Assembly: GCA_946885605.1 (NCBI GenBank) | Contig: CAMPGR010000171.1 | Location: forward strand, 1-6,609 | Source: an uncultured Pseudomonadota bacterium | GTDB taxonomy: Bacteria > Pseudomonadota > Gammaproteobacteria > Burkholderiales > SG8-41 | Direction of reading: 5' to 3' | DNA: 6,609 nucleotides | Part shown: positions 1 to 5,630 of the stretch, in pieces | How positions within the stretch are numbered: the first letter of the stretch is position 1 | Layout of the letters: the number at the start of each line of letters is the position of its first letter | The notes under the pieces: generated by a model | What the model was told of the DNA's origin: nothing | Seen by the model: only the letters and a program-made list of their open reading frames with translations | Databases searched by the model: none | Translations under genes and position numbers: made by a program

Positions 1-210
1 GGTCGACGTGCCTCGGACGTGATTCTGGACGAGGCGCGAAAATGGCGCGCTGACCTGATCGTGATGGGCACGCATGGGCGCCGGGGATTCAACCGGCTGC
101 TTCTCGGCAGCGATGCCGAGCGCGTGCTGCGTGACACACCGGTACCGCTGCTGCTCGTGCGGGAAGGGCACACGAAGCCGCGCCGCAAGAGAAAGGCTGG
201 CAAACGATGA
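1..210 (+). CDS. Universal stress protein (UspA family), C-terminal part only
   Basis: The open frame enters from the left edge and ends at TGA 208-210, so only about 69 C-terminal residues are present and the true start lies outside the window. It contains the family's nucleotide-binding signature G-x2-G-x9-G-S (GTHG, nine residues, GS), followed by the usual last strand with VPLLLVR. These residues contact the ATP phosphates in ATP-binding Usp proteins, so this is probably an ATP-binding member. The protein ends in a strongly basic tail ([11 protein letters not shown]) beyond the normal domain end; its role is unknown. Usp proteins are cytoplasmic and help cells survive starvation, oxidants or low oxygen. 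The next gene, an ECF sigma factor, starts 203 bp later on the same strand, which is too far for a tight operon. Confidence 0.9.
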   Translation, partial: GRRASDVILDEARKWRADLIVMGTHGRRGFNRLLLGSDAERVLRDTPVPLLLVREGHTKPRRKRKAGKR

Positions 211-303
211 AAGATAATGCACGCGAGAACCGCGTCTGTACTTACCGCCGTTCTAGAAATGGCGGCGAGTAGGTGAGCGCGTGTTTGATTATTCCAGCTT
301 GGT

Positions 304-317
304 GAACAATACTGTTC
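304..317. repeat. Short inverted repeat GAACA-ATAC-TGTTC
   Basis: Perfect 5-bp arms with a 4-bp centre, about 97 bp upstream of the sigma-factor start in the 203-bp gap after the Usp gene. The size and symmetry would suit a dimeric regulator's operator. It does not match the LexA boxes I know (CTGT-N8-ACAG or GAAC-N4-GTTC). Five-bp arms occur easily by chance, so this is only a candidate site. The rest of the gap (211-413) shows no convincing gene and no T-tract terminator; a loose CCGCC/GGCGG pairing sits near 246-267. Confidence 0.25.
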
Positions 318-369
318 GTCCTCCGACTTGCCGTCAACGCGGGTAATGGAAGACCTCGATACGGGTTCA

Positions 370-396
370 GGAACGACGATATCATCCCCAATCAAG
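370..396 (+). promoter_or_regulatory. Candidate ECF-type promoter of the sigma gene
   Basis: GGAAC (370-374) is the classic -35 core recognised by many ECF sigma factors. It is followed after 15 nt by AATCA, so TCAAG (392-396) would be the -10, at a spacing normal for ECF promoters. The ten bases 370-379 match, with one difference, those at 1256-1265 in front of the DUF4142 gene. Transcription would start near 403, leaving a very short leader that begins at the ribosome binding site. That is the weak point of the call. If real, it implies autoregulation. Confidence 0.4.
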
Positions 397-413
397 TACG
401 ACAGGAGAGTGCC

Positions 414-1127
414 ATGGTGGCGCAAGTGCAGCCCCTTACCGGTGACGGTCCATGTTCGGACATAGAACTCGCAAGTGCTATTGCAGCGGGCGACCATGAT
501 GCCTTCCGGACGCTGATGCGACAGCACAACCGGCTCCTGTATCGGACCGCGCGCAGCATTGTCAAGGACGACTCGGACGCGGAGGATGCGGTCCAAAACG
601 CGTATCTCCTGGCGTACCGCAAGATCGGTAATTTTCGGGCCGAGGCGAAGCTATCGACCTGGCTAGTCCGCATCGTCGTCAATGAAGCACTCGAGTGCCT
701 GCGCAAGCGATCACGCTCGGCGCATGTGATTAGCCTCGATGGTCGCGAACTGGACGACGCAATCGAATCGGCGGCGGAGCCCATGAACCGGAAGCCTGAG
801 CGGCCTGAGGAACAGCTTATTCGAGCGGACACGAGGCGGCTGATCGAATCCAAGATCGACGAATTGCCTTCGGTCTACCGCGCCGTTTTCATGCTGCGCG
901 CGGTGGAGGAGTTCTCGGTCGAGGAGACGGCGGTCGCGCTTGGCGTTCCGGAAGCAACCGTCCGCACGCGCTCTTTCCGGGCGCGGGCGCTGCTTCGCGA
1001 GGCGCTTTCCGGGGATGCGGACATGGCGCTCGATACCGCTTTTCCTTTTGCGGGAGCGCGTTGCGCCGGTATTGTCGCGCGAGTGATGGCCATCATTGCG
1101 AGCGAGGCGGACGCTCTGGCTGTTTGA
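414..1127 (+). CDS. ECF-subfamily RNA polymerase sigma factor
   Basis: A 237-residue group 4 (ECF) sigma-70 protein that directs RNA polymerase to a limited set of stress or envelope genes. Sigma region 2 lies at about residues 29-99: DAEDAVQ at 55-61 is the region 2 core, and STWL (81-84) with NEA (90-92) are typical ECF residues. A variable linker (100-135) follows. Region 4 is at about 140-197: LPSVYRAVFMLR (151-162), then a helix-turn-helix ending in VPEATVRTR (178-186). Beyond region 4 is a tail of about 38 residues with FPFAGARC (210-217) and a hydrophobic run; I recall similar tails in one ECF subgroup, and the Cys could be a redox or metal sensor, but that is inference. The start is fixed by AGGAG at 403-407, 6 nt before ATG. 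No anti-sigma gene is adjacent. The downstream DUF4142 and copper-protein genes, carrying a copy of the same promoter element, are the likely targets. A specific group name cannot be assigned by eye. Confidence 0.93.
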   Translation: MVAQVQPLTGDGPCSDIELASAIAAGDHDAFRTLMRQHNRLLYRTARSIVKDDSDAEDAVQNAYLLAYRKIGNFRAEAKLSTWLVRIVVNEALECLRKRSRSAHVISLDGRELDDAIESAAEPMNRKPERPEEQLIRADTRRLIESKIDELPSVYRAVFMLRAVEEFSVEETAVALGVPEATVRTRSFRARALLREALSGDADMALDTAFPFAGARCAGIVARVMAIIASEADALAV

Positions 1128-1144
1128 GGGCGTGTTGCGCGCGC

Positions 1145-1160
1145 GTTCAGTGCACTGAGC
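1145..1160. repeat. Perfect 12-bp palindrome TCAGTGCACTGA just after the sigma gene
   Basis: TCAGTGCACTGA occupies 1147-1158; the next outer pair is T-G and the one after is G-C, so the symmetry extends to 1145-1160. It starts about 18 bp after the sigma stop codon and has no loop and no following T-run, so it fits an operator better than a terminator. It lies about 110 bp upstream of the candidate promoter of the DUF4142 gene. The remainder of the 245-bp gap (1128-1372) holds that promoter and no convincing gene. Confidence 0.3.
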
Positions 1161-1255
1161 GACTCCCCCTTCAACATCTCAATGTCGCAACTGTGGCCAG
1201 GGACCGGCGCGCAGCCCAGTCCGGACACCGGCGAGCGCCCTGCGCGACGGTATTG

Positions 1256-1285
1256 GGAACGCCGAACGGTTATGAATCATCTAAA
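1256..1285 (+). promoter_or_regulatory. Candidate ECF-type promoter of the DUF4142/cupredoxin unit
   Basis: GGAACGCCGA at 1256-1265 repeats, with one mismatch, the element at 370-379 upstream of the sigma gene. AATCA (1275-1279) follows 14 nt after GGAAC, against 15 nt in the first copy. An alternative -10 is TCTAA at 1280-1284, 19 nt after GGAAC, close to the spacing seen in E. coli sigma-E promoters. Transcription would begin around 1288, giving a leader of about 85 nt with the ribosome binding site AGGAG at 1361-1365. This is the better placed of the two copies and the best evidence that the sigma factor drives the two exported proteins. Confidence 0.5.
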
Positions 1286-1372
1286 GCCAAACAACAAGAC
1301 GCATGCGCCCAAGACGGGATCGTGCGCGTTGTAAGGCGAATCACCTTTTCGATCATAAAAAGGAGCATTTCC

Positions 1373-1891
1373 ATGAACTGGCTACATATGTTTCCCGCAG
1401 CAGTATTGAGCTTGGTGGCATTCAGCGCTTCGGCGCAGGCGCCGAGCGATGCGCAAATCGCGGCAATCGTGGTCACCGCCAACCAAGTCGACATCGATGC
1501 CGGGAAGCTGGCGCTGACAAAGTCGGCCACGAAAGACGTGAAGGACTTCGCGCAGCTCATGATTACCGACCATAGCGGCGTCAATAAAGCGGCTACGGAG
1601 CTTGTAACAAGGCTCAAAGTGAAACCTGAGGAGAATCCGACCAGCACCGCTCTGAAAAAAGGCGGCGAAGAGACGCTCGAGCGTCTCAAGCGCCTCAAGG
1701 GCGCTCAGTTCGACAAGGCCTACGTCGACAACGAGGTGACGTATCACCAAACCGTGATCGACGCGATAGACAAGACGCTGATTCCCAGCGCGAAGAATGA
1801 GGAATTGAAATCGCTGCTCGTAAAGGTCCGGCCGGCGTTCGTGGCCCACCTCGAGCACGCCAAACGCCTTCAGGCATCGCTCAAGAAGTAG
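1373..1891 (+). CDS. Exported DUF4142 family protein (predicted four-helix, ferritin-like)
   Basis: A 172-residue protein. AGGAG at 1361-1365, 7 nt before ATG 1373, sets the start; the frame is open further upstream, but this start gives a clean signal peptide (hydrophobic residues about 7-19, cleavage near SASAQ at 18-22). The mature part matches DUF4142: Q38-D40 and the LALTKSATKDVKDFAQLMITDH block (46-67), the NEVTYHQ block (120-126), and HLEHAKRL (159-166) in the last helix. It is almost entirely helical. H67, E121, H125, H159, H162 and nearby acids lie on separate helices and could together bind a metal, but no site is proven for the family, and its biochemical role is unknown. It should sit in the periplasm. 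The copper-protein gene follows after 2 bp, so the two are almost certainly co-transcribed and perhaps translationally coupled. Confidence 0.88.
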   Translation: MNWLHMFPAAVLSLVAFSASAQAPSDAQIAAIVVTANQVDIDAGKLALTKSATKDVKDFAQLMITDHSGVNKAATELVTRLKVKPEENPTSTALKKGGEETLERLKRLKGAQFDKAYVDNEVTYHQTVIDAIDKTLIPSAKNEELKSLLVKVRPAFVAHLEHAKRLQASLKK

Positions 1892-1893
1892 CC

Positions 1894-2232
1894 ATGGCAG
1901 CAGTCAAGAATACGTCGATGCGAAACCGCTTGGCGGCGGTTTGCATCGCCGCAGCGTGCGCACTGCCGGCACCTGCTGCAGCAGAGACGCATACCATCCT
2001 CATGGAAGGCGTGGCATTCGTGCCGCAAACACTCACGGTGAAGCCGGGCGACGTGGTGGTCTGGGTCAATAAAGACTTATTTCCGCACACCGCGACTGCT
2101 CAGAATCGGGAATTCGATTCCGGCGAGATCGCGCCTGGCAAGACGTGGAAATACATTGCTGAAAAGCCCGGTGAATTCTCCTACGTGTGCACGCTGCATC
2201 CGACGATGAAAGGTACGCTGACGGTCAAATGA
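1894..2232 (+). CDS. Periplasmic blue copper protein, amicyanin/plastocyanin type (cupredoxin)
   Basis: A 112-residue small electron carrier with type 1 copper. Residues 1-30 form a signal peptide with cleavage expected after PAPAAA (25-30). The mature domain of about 82 residues has the cupredoxin features: VAFVPQTLTVKPGDVVVWVN (40-59), the first copper ligand H65 in FPHTA, then C99-T-L-H102-P-T-M105. The spacing C-x2-H-x2-M is that of amicyanin; plastocyanin has a longer Cys-His-Met loop. All four ligands are present, so the protein should be functional. ATG 1894 lies 2 bp after the DUF4142 stop and has only a weak ribosome site (AAGAAG, 1883-1888), consistent with translational coupling. 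ATG 1918 (Met9) would also leave a good signal peptide and cannot be excluded. No methylamine dehydrogenase genes, the usual amicyanin partners, are nearby, so the electron donor and acceptor are unknown. Confidence 0.92.
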   Translation: MAAVKNTSMRNRLAAVCIAAACALPAPAAAETHTILMEGVAFVPQTLTVKPGDVVVWVNKDLFPHTATAQNREFDSGEIAPGKTWKYIAEKPGEFSYVCTLHPTMKGTLTVK

Positions 2233-2324
2233 GCGCGTATGCCAGTCACGTGCGCGCCGATATGCGCTTCGCCGTTGTCGGCCTCACGCGAAATCAACTG
2301 CCCCGCTGCTCCTCCAAGCGCGCT

Positions 2325-5234
2325 TCAGTAAGCCGGTGGGTCACTCGCCGGGAACGATTCGATCGATGCTTGCTCGACAACGTCCGTAGCTCGTTTGCCC
2401 TGGACATCAGGCTTGGCGCTGCCCGCGAAACCCAACGATTGGCCCGGCCGATCCTTGCCGTTCAGCAACTGCCGCAAGACATAGTGGAGGATGCCGCCGT
2501 TGACGTAGTAACGCAGTTCCTGCGGCGTATCGATGCGCACTGTGGCTTCGAACTCTGTTGTTCGGCCGCGCGTTCCGCGGGTGACAACGCGCAACGCTTT
2601 CCCCTGCGAAAATCCGCTGCCGAGTGCCTCGGCGAGCCCAATCACATCGAACAGCTCTTCCCCGGTCAAGCCAAGCGACTGTGCCGAATCGCCGCTACGG
2701 AACGGGAGGGGCAGCACGCCCATTCCAATCAAATTCGAGCGGTGGATTCGCTCGTAGCCCTCCGCGATCACCGCACGCACACCCTGCAGGCTTACGCCTT
2801 TTGCCGCCCAGTCCCGGCTCGAACCCGAGCCGTACTCTTTTCCGGCGAGCACGATGAGCGGCGTGCCGTCCTGCCTGTAACGCACGGCCGCGTCATAGAT
2901 CGGCAGCACGTCGTTCGTCGGTAGGTGGCGGGTGAACGGCCCTTCACGGTCGGGCGTGAGGCGGTTACGAATGCGCACGTTCGCGAAGGTGCCGCGCAGC
3001 ATGACTTCGTGGTTGCCGCGGCGCGCGCCGTAGGAGTTGAAGTCCTTCGGCTCCACGCCGTGCTCGATGAGAAAGCGCCCGGCGGGCGAATCTTTCTGGA
3101 TGCTTCCGGCCGGCGAGATGTGGTCGGTCGTGATGCTGTCTCCCAGCCAGGCGAGCACGCGCGCGCCTAGGATTTCCTCGACCGCCTGCGGCGGCTCTCT
3201 CGACATGCCGTCAAAGTAGGGCGGCTTGCGGAGGTAGGTCGATCCGGAGTCCCAAGGATAGAGCTCGCTTGCGTCAACCTGAAGCTTGTCCCAGCGTGCA
3301 TCGCCTTGGTCGATTTTCGCGTAAGTGCGCCGGAACATCTCCGAGCTGGTCGATTCCTGGATCACGCGCTCGACTTCCTCGGCGGAGGGCCAGATATCGC
3401 GCAGGAAGACCGGGTTGCCTGATCCGTCATGTCCGAGCGGCTCTGCGGTGAGATCGATGTCGATACGTCCGGCGATCGCGAAGGCCACGACCAGCGGGGG
3501 CGACATCAGGTAGTTGGCGCGAACTTCGGAGTTGATGCGTCCCTCGAAGTTGCGGTTGCCGGAGAGCACGGAGGCCGCGACAAGGTCCTCGCGCTGCACG
3601 ACCGCGGAAACCTCGGCTGGCAGCGGTCCCGAGTTCCCGATGCATGTCGTGCAGCCATAGCCAGCGAGGTGAAACCCGAGCGCTTCCAGATACGGCGTCA
3701 GGCCCGCTTTCGCGTATTAGTCGGTGACGACCTTCGATACGGGAGCGAGTGAGGTCTTCACCCACGGCTTGGTTGTCAGTCCCTTGGTCACTGCATTACG
3801 CGCAAGCAGCCCCGCGCCGATCATCACCGACGGGTTGGAGGTGTTGGTACAACTCGTTATCGCTGCGATTACGACAGACCCGTGACGCGGATCCGTTGCA
3901 TCGATATGCGGCTGAGCCCTCTTGCCAGCGTCTTGCCCGTTTCCCTCGCCCCAGATGCCAACGCGATTTCCGCCCGCTGCGTCCTCAGACGCACTCGTTT
4001 TCGCCGTACGCTGCGGAGCCGGCGGGAGCAGCGTCGGGAGCGCATCCTCGAATGCCTGCTTCGCTTGCGAAAGCGAGAGCCGGTCTTGCGGGCGTCGCGG
4101 TCCTGCGATGCTGGGTTCGACGCTACTGAGATCGAGCTCCAGTGTGTCGCTGAAGCGCGGCTCGGCACTGTCGGCCGCGTGAAAGAGCCCTTGCTCCTTC
4201 ATATAGGCCTCGACGAGGGCAATGCGCTCAGGTGAACGCCCGGTGAAGCGAAGGTAGTCGAGCGTGACGCTGTCGACTGGAAAAATCGAAACCGTGGAGC
4301 CGTACTCGGGCGACATGTTGCCGATTGTCGCGCGGTCGGCGAGCCGCAGGGTCGAAACCCCCGCACCATAGAACTCCACGAACTGCCCGACAACGCCTTT
4401 CTTGCGCAGCATCTGCGCGACCGTGAGCACGAGATCCGTGGCGGTCGAGCCCGGCGGCAGCGCCCCGGTCAGGCGGAACCCGATCACTCGGGGGATCAGC
4501 ATCGAGATCGGCTGGCCGAGCATCGCGGCCTCGGCTTCGATGCCGCCTACGCCCCAGCCGAGCACGCCGAGTCCGTTCACCATCGGCGTGTGCGAGTCGG
4601 TGCCGACGACCGTGTCCGGGTAAGCCTGCGGGAGGCCCGTCTCACTGATTCGTGGATTCTGTTCGGCGCCGAAAACGACCCGCGCCAGATACTCGAGATT
4701 CACCTGATGGCAGATGCCGGCATTCGGTGGTGTGGCCATGAAATTCGAGAATGCTTTGCTACCCCACTTGATGAAGCGATAGCGCTCTCGATTGCGCTGA
4801 TAATCCAGCGCCTCGTTTATGTCGAACGCCTGGGACGTCCCGAAGGCGTCGACCTGAACCGAGTGGTCGATGACCAGTTCTACAGGCGCAAGTGGGTTGA
4901 TCCGGTTGGGATCGCCGCCGAGCTCGGCCATCGCATCGCGCATCGCGGCGAGATCCACGAGGGCCGGAACGCCGGTAAAGTCCTGGAGCAGGACGCGCGC
5001 AGGCATGAAGGAAATCTCACGATCACTGCTCTGTGGACTCCAGCTCGCGAGCGCCCGGATGTCATCCGTGGTCACGGTGACAGTGTCCTCGTGCCGGAGC
5101 AGGTTTTCCAGAAGAATCCGCAGCGAGTAGGGCAGACGCTGCACCTCGGCCCCGGCAGCGTCGAGCCTGTAAATCTCGTATTCGCGCTCTCCAACGCGGA
5201 GGGTTGAGCGTGCACCAAAGCTATTTCTGGTCAT
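2325..5234 (-). pseudogene. acnA: Aconitase A (citrate/isocitrate hydro-lyase), interrupted by an in-frame stop
   Basis: Aconitase interconverts citrate and isocitrate in the TCA cycle with a [4Fe-4S] cluster. ATG 5234 has AAGGAG (5242-5247) 7 nt upstream. Seen in order: QDFTGVPA (84-91), [11 protein letters not shown] (174-184), DSHT (213-216), [18 protein letters not shown] (225-242), cluster Cys462 in SCTNTSNPS, then TAA at codon 506 (3717-3719). The same frame resumes with YAKAGLTPYLE, Cys528 and Cys531 in GCTTCIGNSGPL, SVLSGNRNFEGR, the swivel domain with GSGSSRDWAAKG, and a normal end. The 66- and 69-residue spacing between cluster cysteines equals that of E. coli AcnA (435, 501, 504), so nothing but the stop is wrong there. 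The truncated 505-residue product lacks two cluster ligands and the swivel domain and should be inactive. Restored, it would be 969 residues (E. coli AcnA: 891), the excess being a linker (about 405-445) and a 45-residue tail. Other deviations: LAPVS where LAPGS is usual (V499), MATPP for VVPP, and DSHTP for DSHTT. It may be a recent pseudogene, a sequence error or a readthrough gene. A second, intact aconitase elsewhere is likely. Confidence 0.9.
3717..3719 (-). other. In-frame TAA stop inside the aconitase frame
   Basis: Read on the - strand, the codons are GTC GTC ACC GAC TAA TAC GCG, that is VVTD, stop, YA. In the family this position is usually Tyr (VVTDY followed by Y or L). One base change from TAC or TAT gives TAA. 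There is no frameshift: both sides are in the same frame. The downstream half begins with no ribosome binding site; the nearest start-like codon is GTG at 3599, which lies after the two cluster cysteines. Confidence 0.95.
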
Positions 5235-5253
5235 GGTCCTTCTCCTTGGAGTC

Positions 5254-5286
5254 GCCGCCGCGCCCGTGCCATTCGACCGCGGCGGC
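5254..5286 (-). promoter_or_regulatory. GC-rich hairpin in the aconitase mRNA leader
   Basis: On the - strand, GCCGCCGCG (5286-5278) pairs perfectly with CGCGGCGGC (5262-5254), giving nine G-C pairs around a 15-nt loop (5277-5263). The stem ends 6 nt before the AAGGAG ribosome site (5247-5242) of the aconitase gene. Such a structure could limit ribosome access, protect the 5' end or bind a regulator. There is no T-run, so it is not a classic terminator. The loop does not contain the CAGUGN loop of animal iron-responsive elements. High GC content makes GC stems more likely by chance. Confidence 0.4.
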
Positions 5287-5319
5287 CATGATATCGATGC
5301 ACGAGCACCGTCTCTCAGA

Positions 5320-5484
5320 CTATCTCAGGAGCACTGCTTCGTCGAAGCTCAGCGGCAATGACATGAGACACGTCGCGGCAGCCCAGAGTGCCAGGATCGC
5401 CAAGGCGACCGCGGCAATGAACGCTACCTGACTCTTGGGCGCGCGGTACTCGGCCGCAAATGGAGCGTTAGCCGGCTTGCTCAT
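5320..5484 (-). CDS. Small single-span membrane protein, 54 residues, unknown function
   Basis: ATG 5484 to TAG 5320 encodes 54 residues. A polar N-terminal part (1-19, [19 protein letters not shown]) is followed by one strong hydrophobic stretch, about residues 20-45 ([20 protein letters not shown] then LMSLPL), and a short C-terminal end with D48 and E49. This is the pattern of a small inner-membrane protein. I do not recognise a family. The ribosome site is weak (AAAGG, about 14 nt upstream), so the start is not certain. It lies between the LysR gene (147 bp upstream) and the aconitase gene (85 bp downstream), all on the same strand, and could share a transcript with aconitase. After the TAG the same frame stays open to TAG 5223-5221, across the aconitase start. 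It could also be a chance open frame, though the segregated hydrophobicity argues against that. Confidence 0.5.
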   Translation of the reverse strand: MSKPANAPFAAEYRAPKSQVAFIAAVALAILALWAAATCLMSLPLSFDEAVLLR

Positions 5485-5536
5485 GTGCGGTTTGCAGGCC
5501 TTTCAGCCCGCATGCTTTTCAGTGCCTCGCCCCAGC

Positions 5537-5550
5537 CGATCACCTGATCG
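5537..5550. repeat. Inverted repeat CGATCA-CC-TGATCG
   Basis: Perfect 6-bp arms around a 2-bp centre, 53 bp upstream of the start of the small membrane protein on the - strand. Its position between the LysR terminator region and the small gene suits an operator for a dimeric regulator acting on the small gene and perhaps aconitase. No clear -35/-10 pair is visible around it, so the role is inference. The rest of 5485-5630 shows no gene. Confidence 0.35.
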
Positions 5551-5590
5551 AGCATCCACAACCGCGCGCTTCAACTGCGAGTTACGAGGG

Positions 5591-5610
5591 TTTGCGGCTA
5601 CTGCCGCAAA
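5591..5610 (-). terminator. Hairpin after the LysR gene, possible terminator
   Basis: TTTGCGGC (5591-5598) and GCCGCAAA (5603-5610) form a perfect 8-bp stem with a 4-nt loop, starting 20 nt after the LysR stop codon (5631). Location and shape fit an end-of-gene hairpin for the - strand transcript. No run of T follows the stem on that strand, so it may be a weak terminator or a 3'-end stabilising stem working with Rho. Confidence 0.5.
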
Positions 5611-5630
5611 GCGCGCCCCGGCTTAGGTGT

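Noticed and set aside
207..272. 21-codon frame overlapping the Usp stop (ATGA)
   Set aside because: Too short, no ribosome site, Arg-rich peptide without recognisable features.
1182..1333. 50-codon + strand frame in the gap after the sigma gene, considered as a small anti-sigma factor
   Set aside because: No ribosome site, no membrane segment or zinc motif, and it overlaps the candidate promoter.
2233..2324. Bidirectional terminator between the convergent cupredoxin and aconitase genes
   Set aside because: Only short, imperfect stems (for example GCCGA/TCGGC with a 17-nt loop) and no T-runs on either strand.
2350..2375. A third GGAACG occurrence on the + strand
   Set aside because: It lies inside the aconitase coding sequence, lacks the following CGA and AATCA, and points at no gene.
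2187..2924. 245-codon open frame on the + strand overlapping the cupredoxin end and the aconitase 3' part
   Set aside because: No recognisable motif, and the antisense frame encodes clearly conserved aconitase domain 4.
2325..3599. The downstream aconitase half as an independent gene starting at GTG 3599
   Set aside because: No ribosome site, start falls inside a conserved block, and the product would lack all three cluster cysteines. The same frame extends upstream to the TAA, so it is one broken gene.
4590..5207. 205-codon open frame on the + strand opposite the aconitase 5' part
   Set aside because: Antisense shadow of conserved aconitase sequence; no family motif.
5221..5292. 22-codon frame starting at ATG 5292 as a leader peptide for aconitase
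   Set aside because: No ribosome site before it; kept only as the continuation of the small membrane-protein frame.
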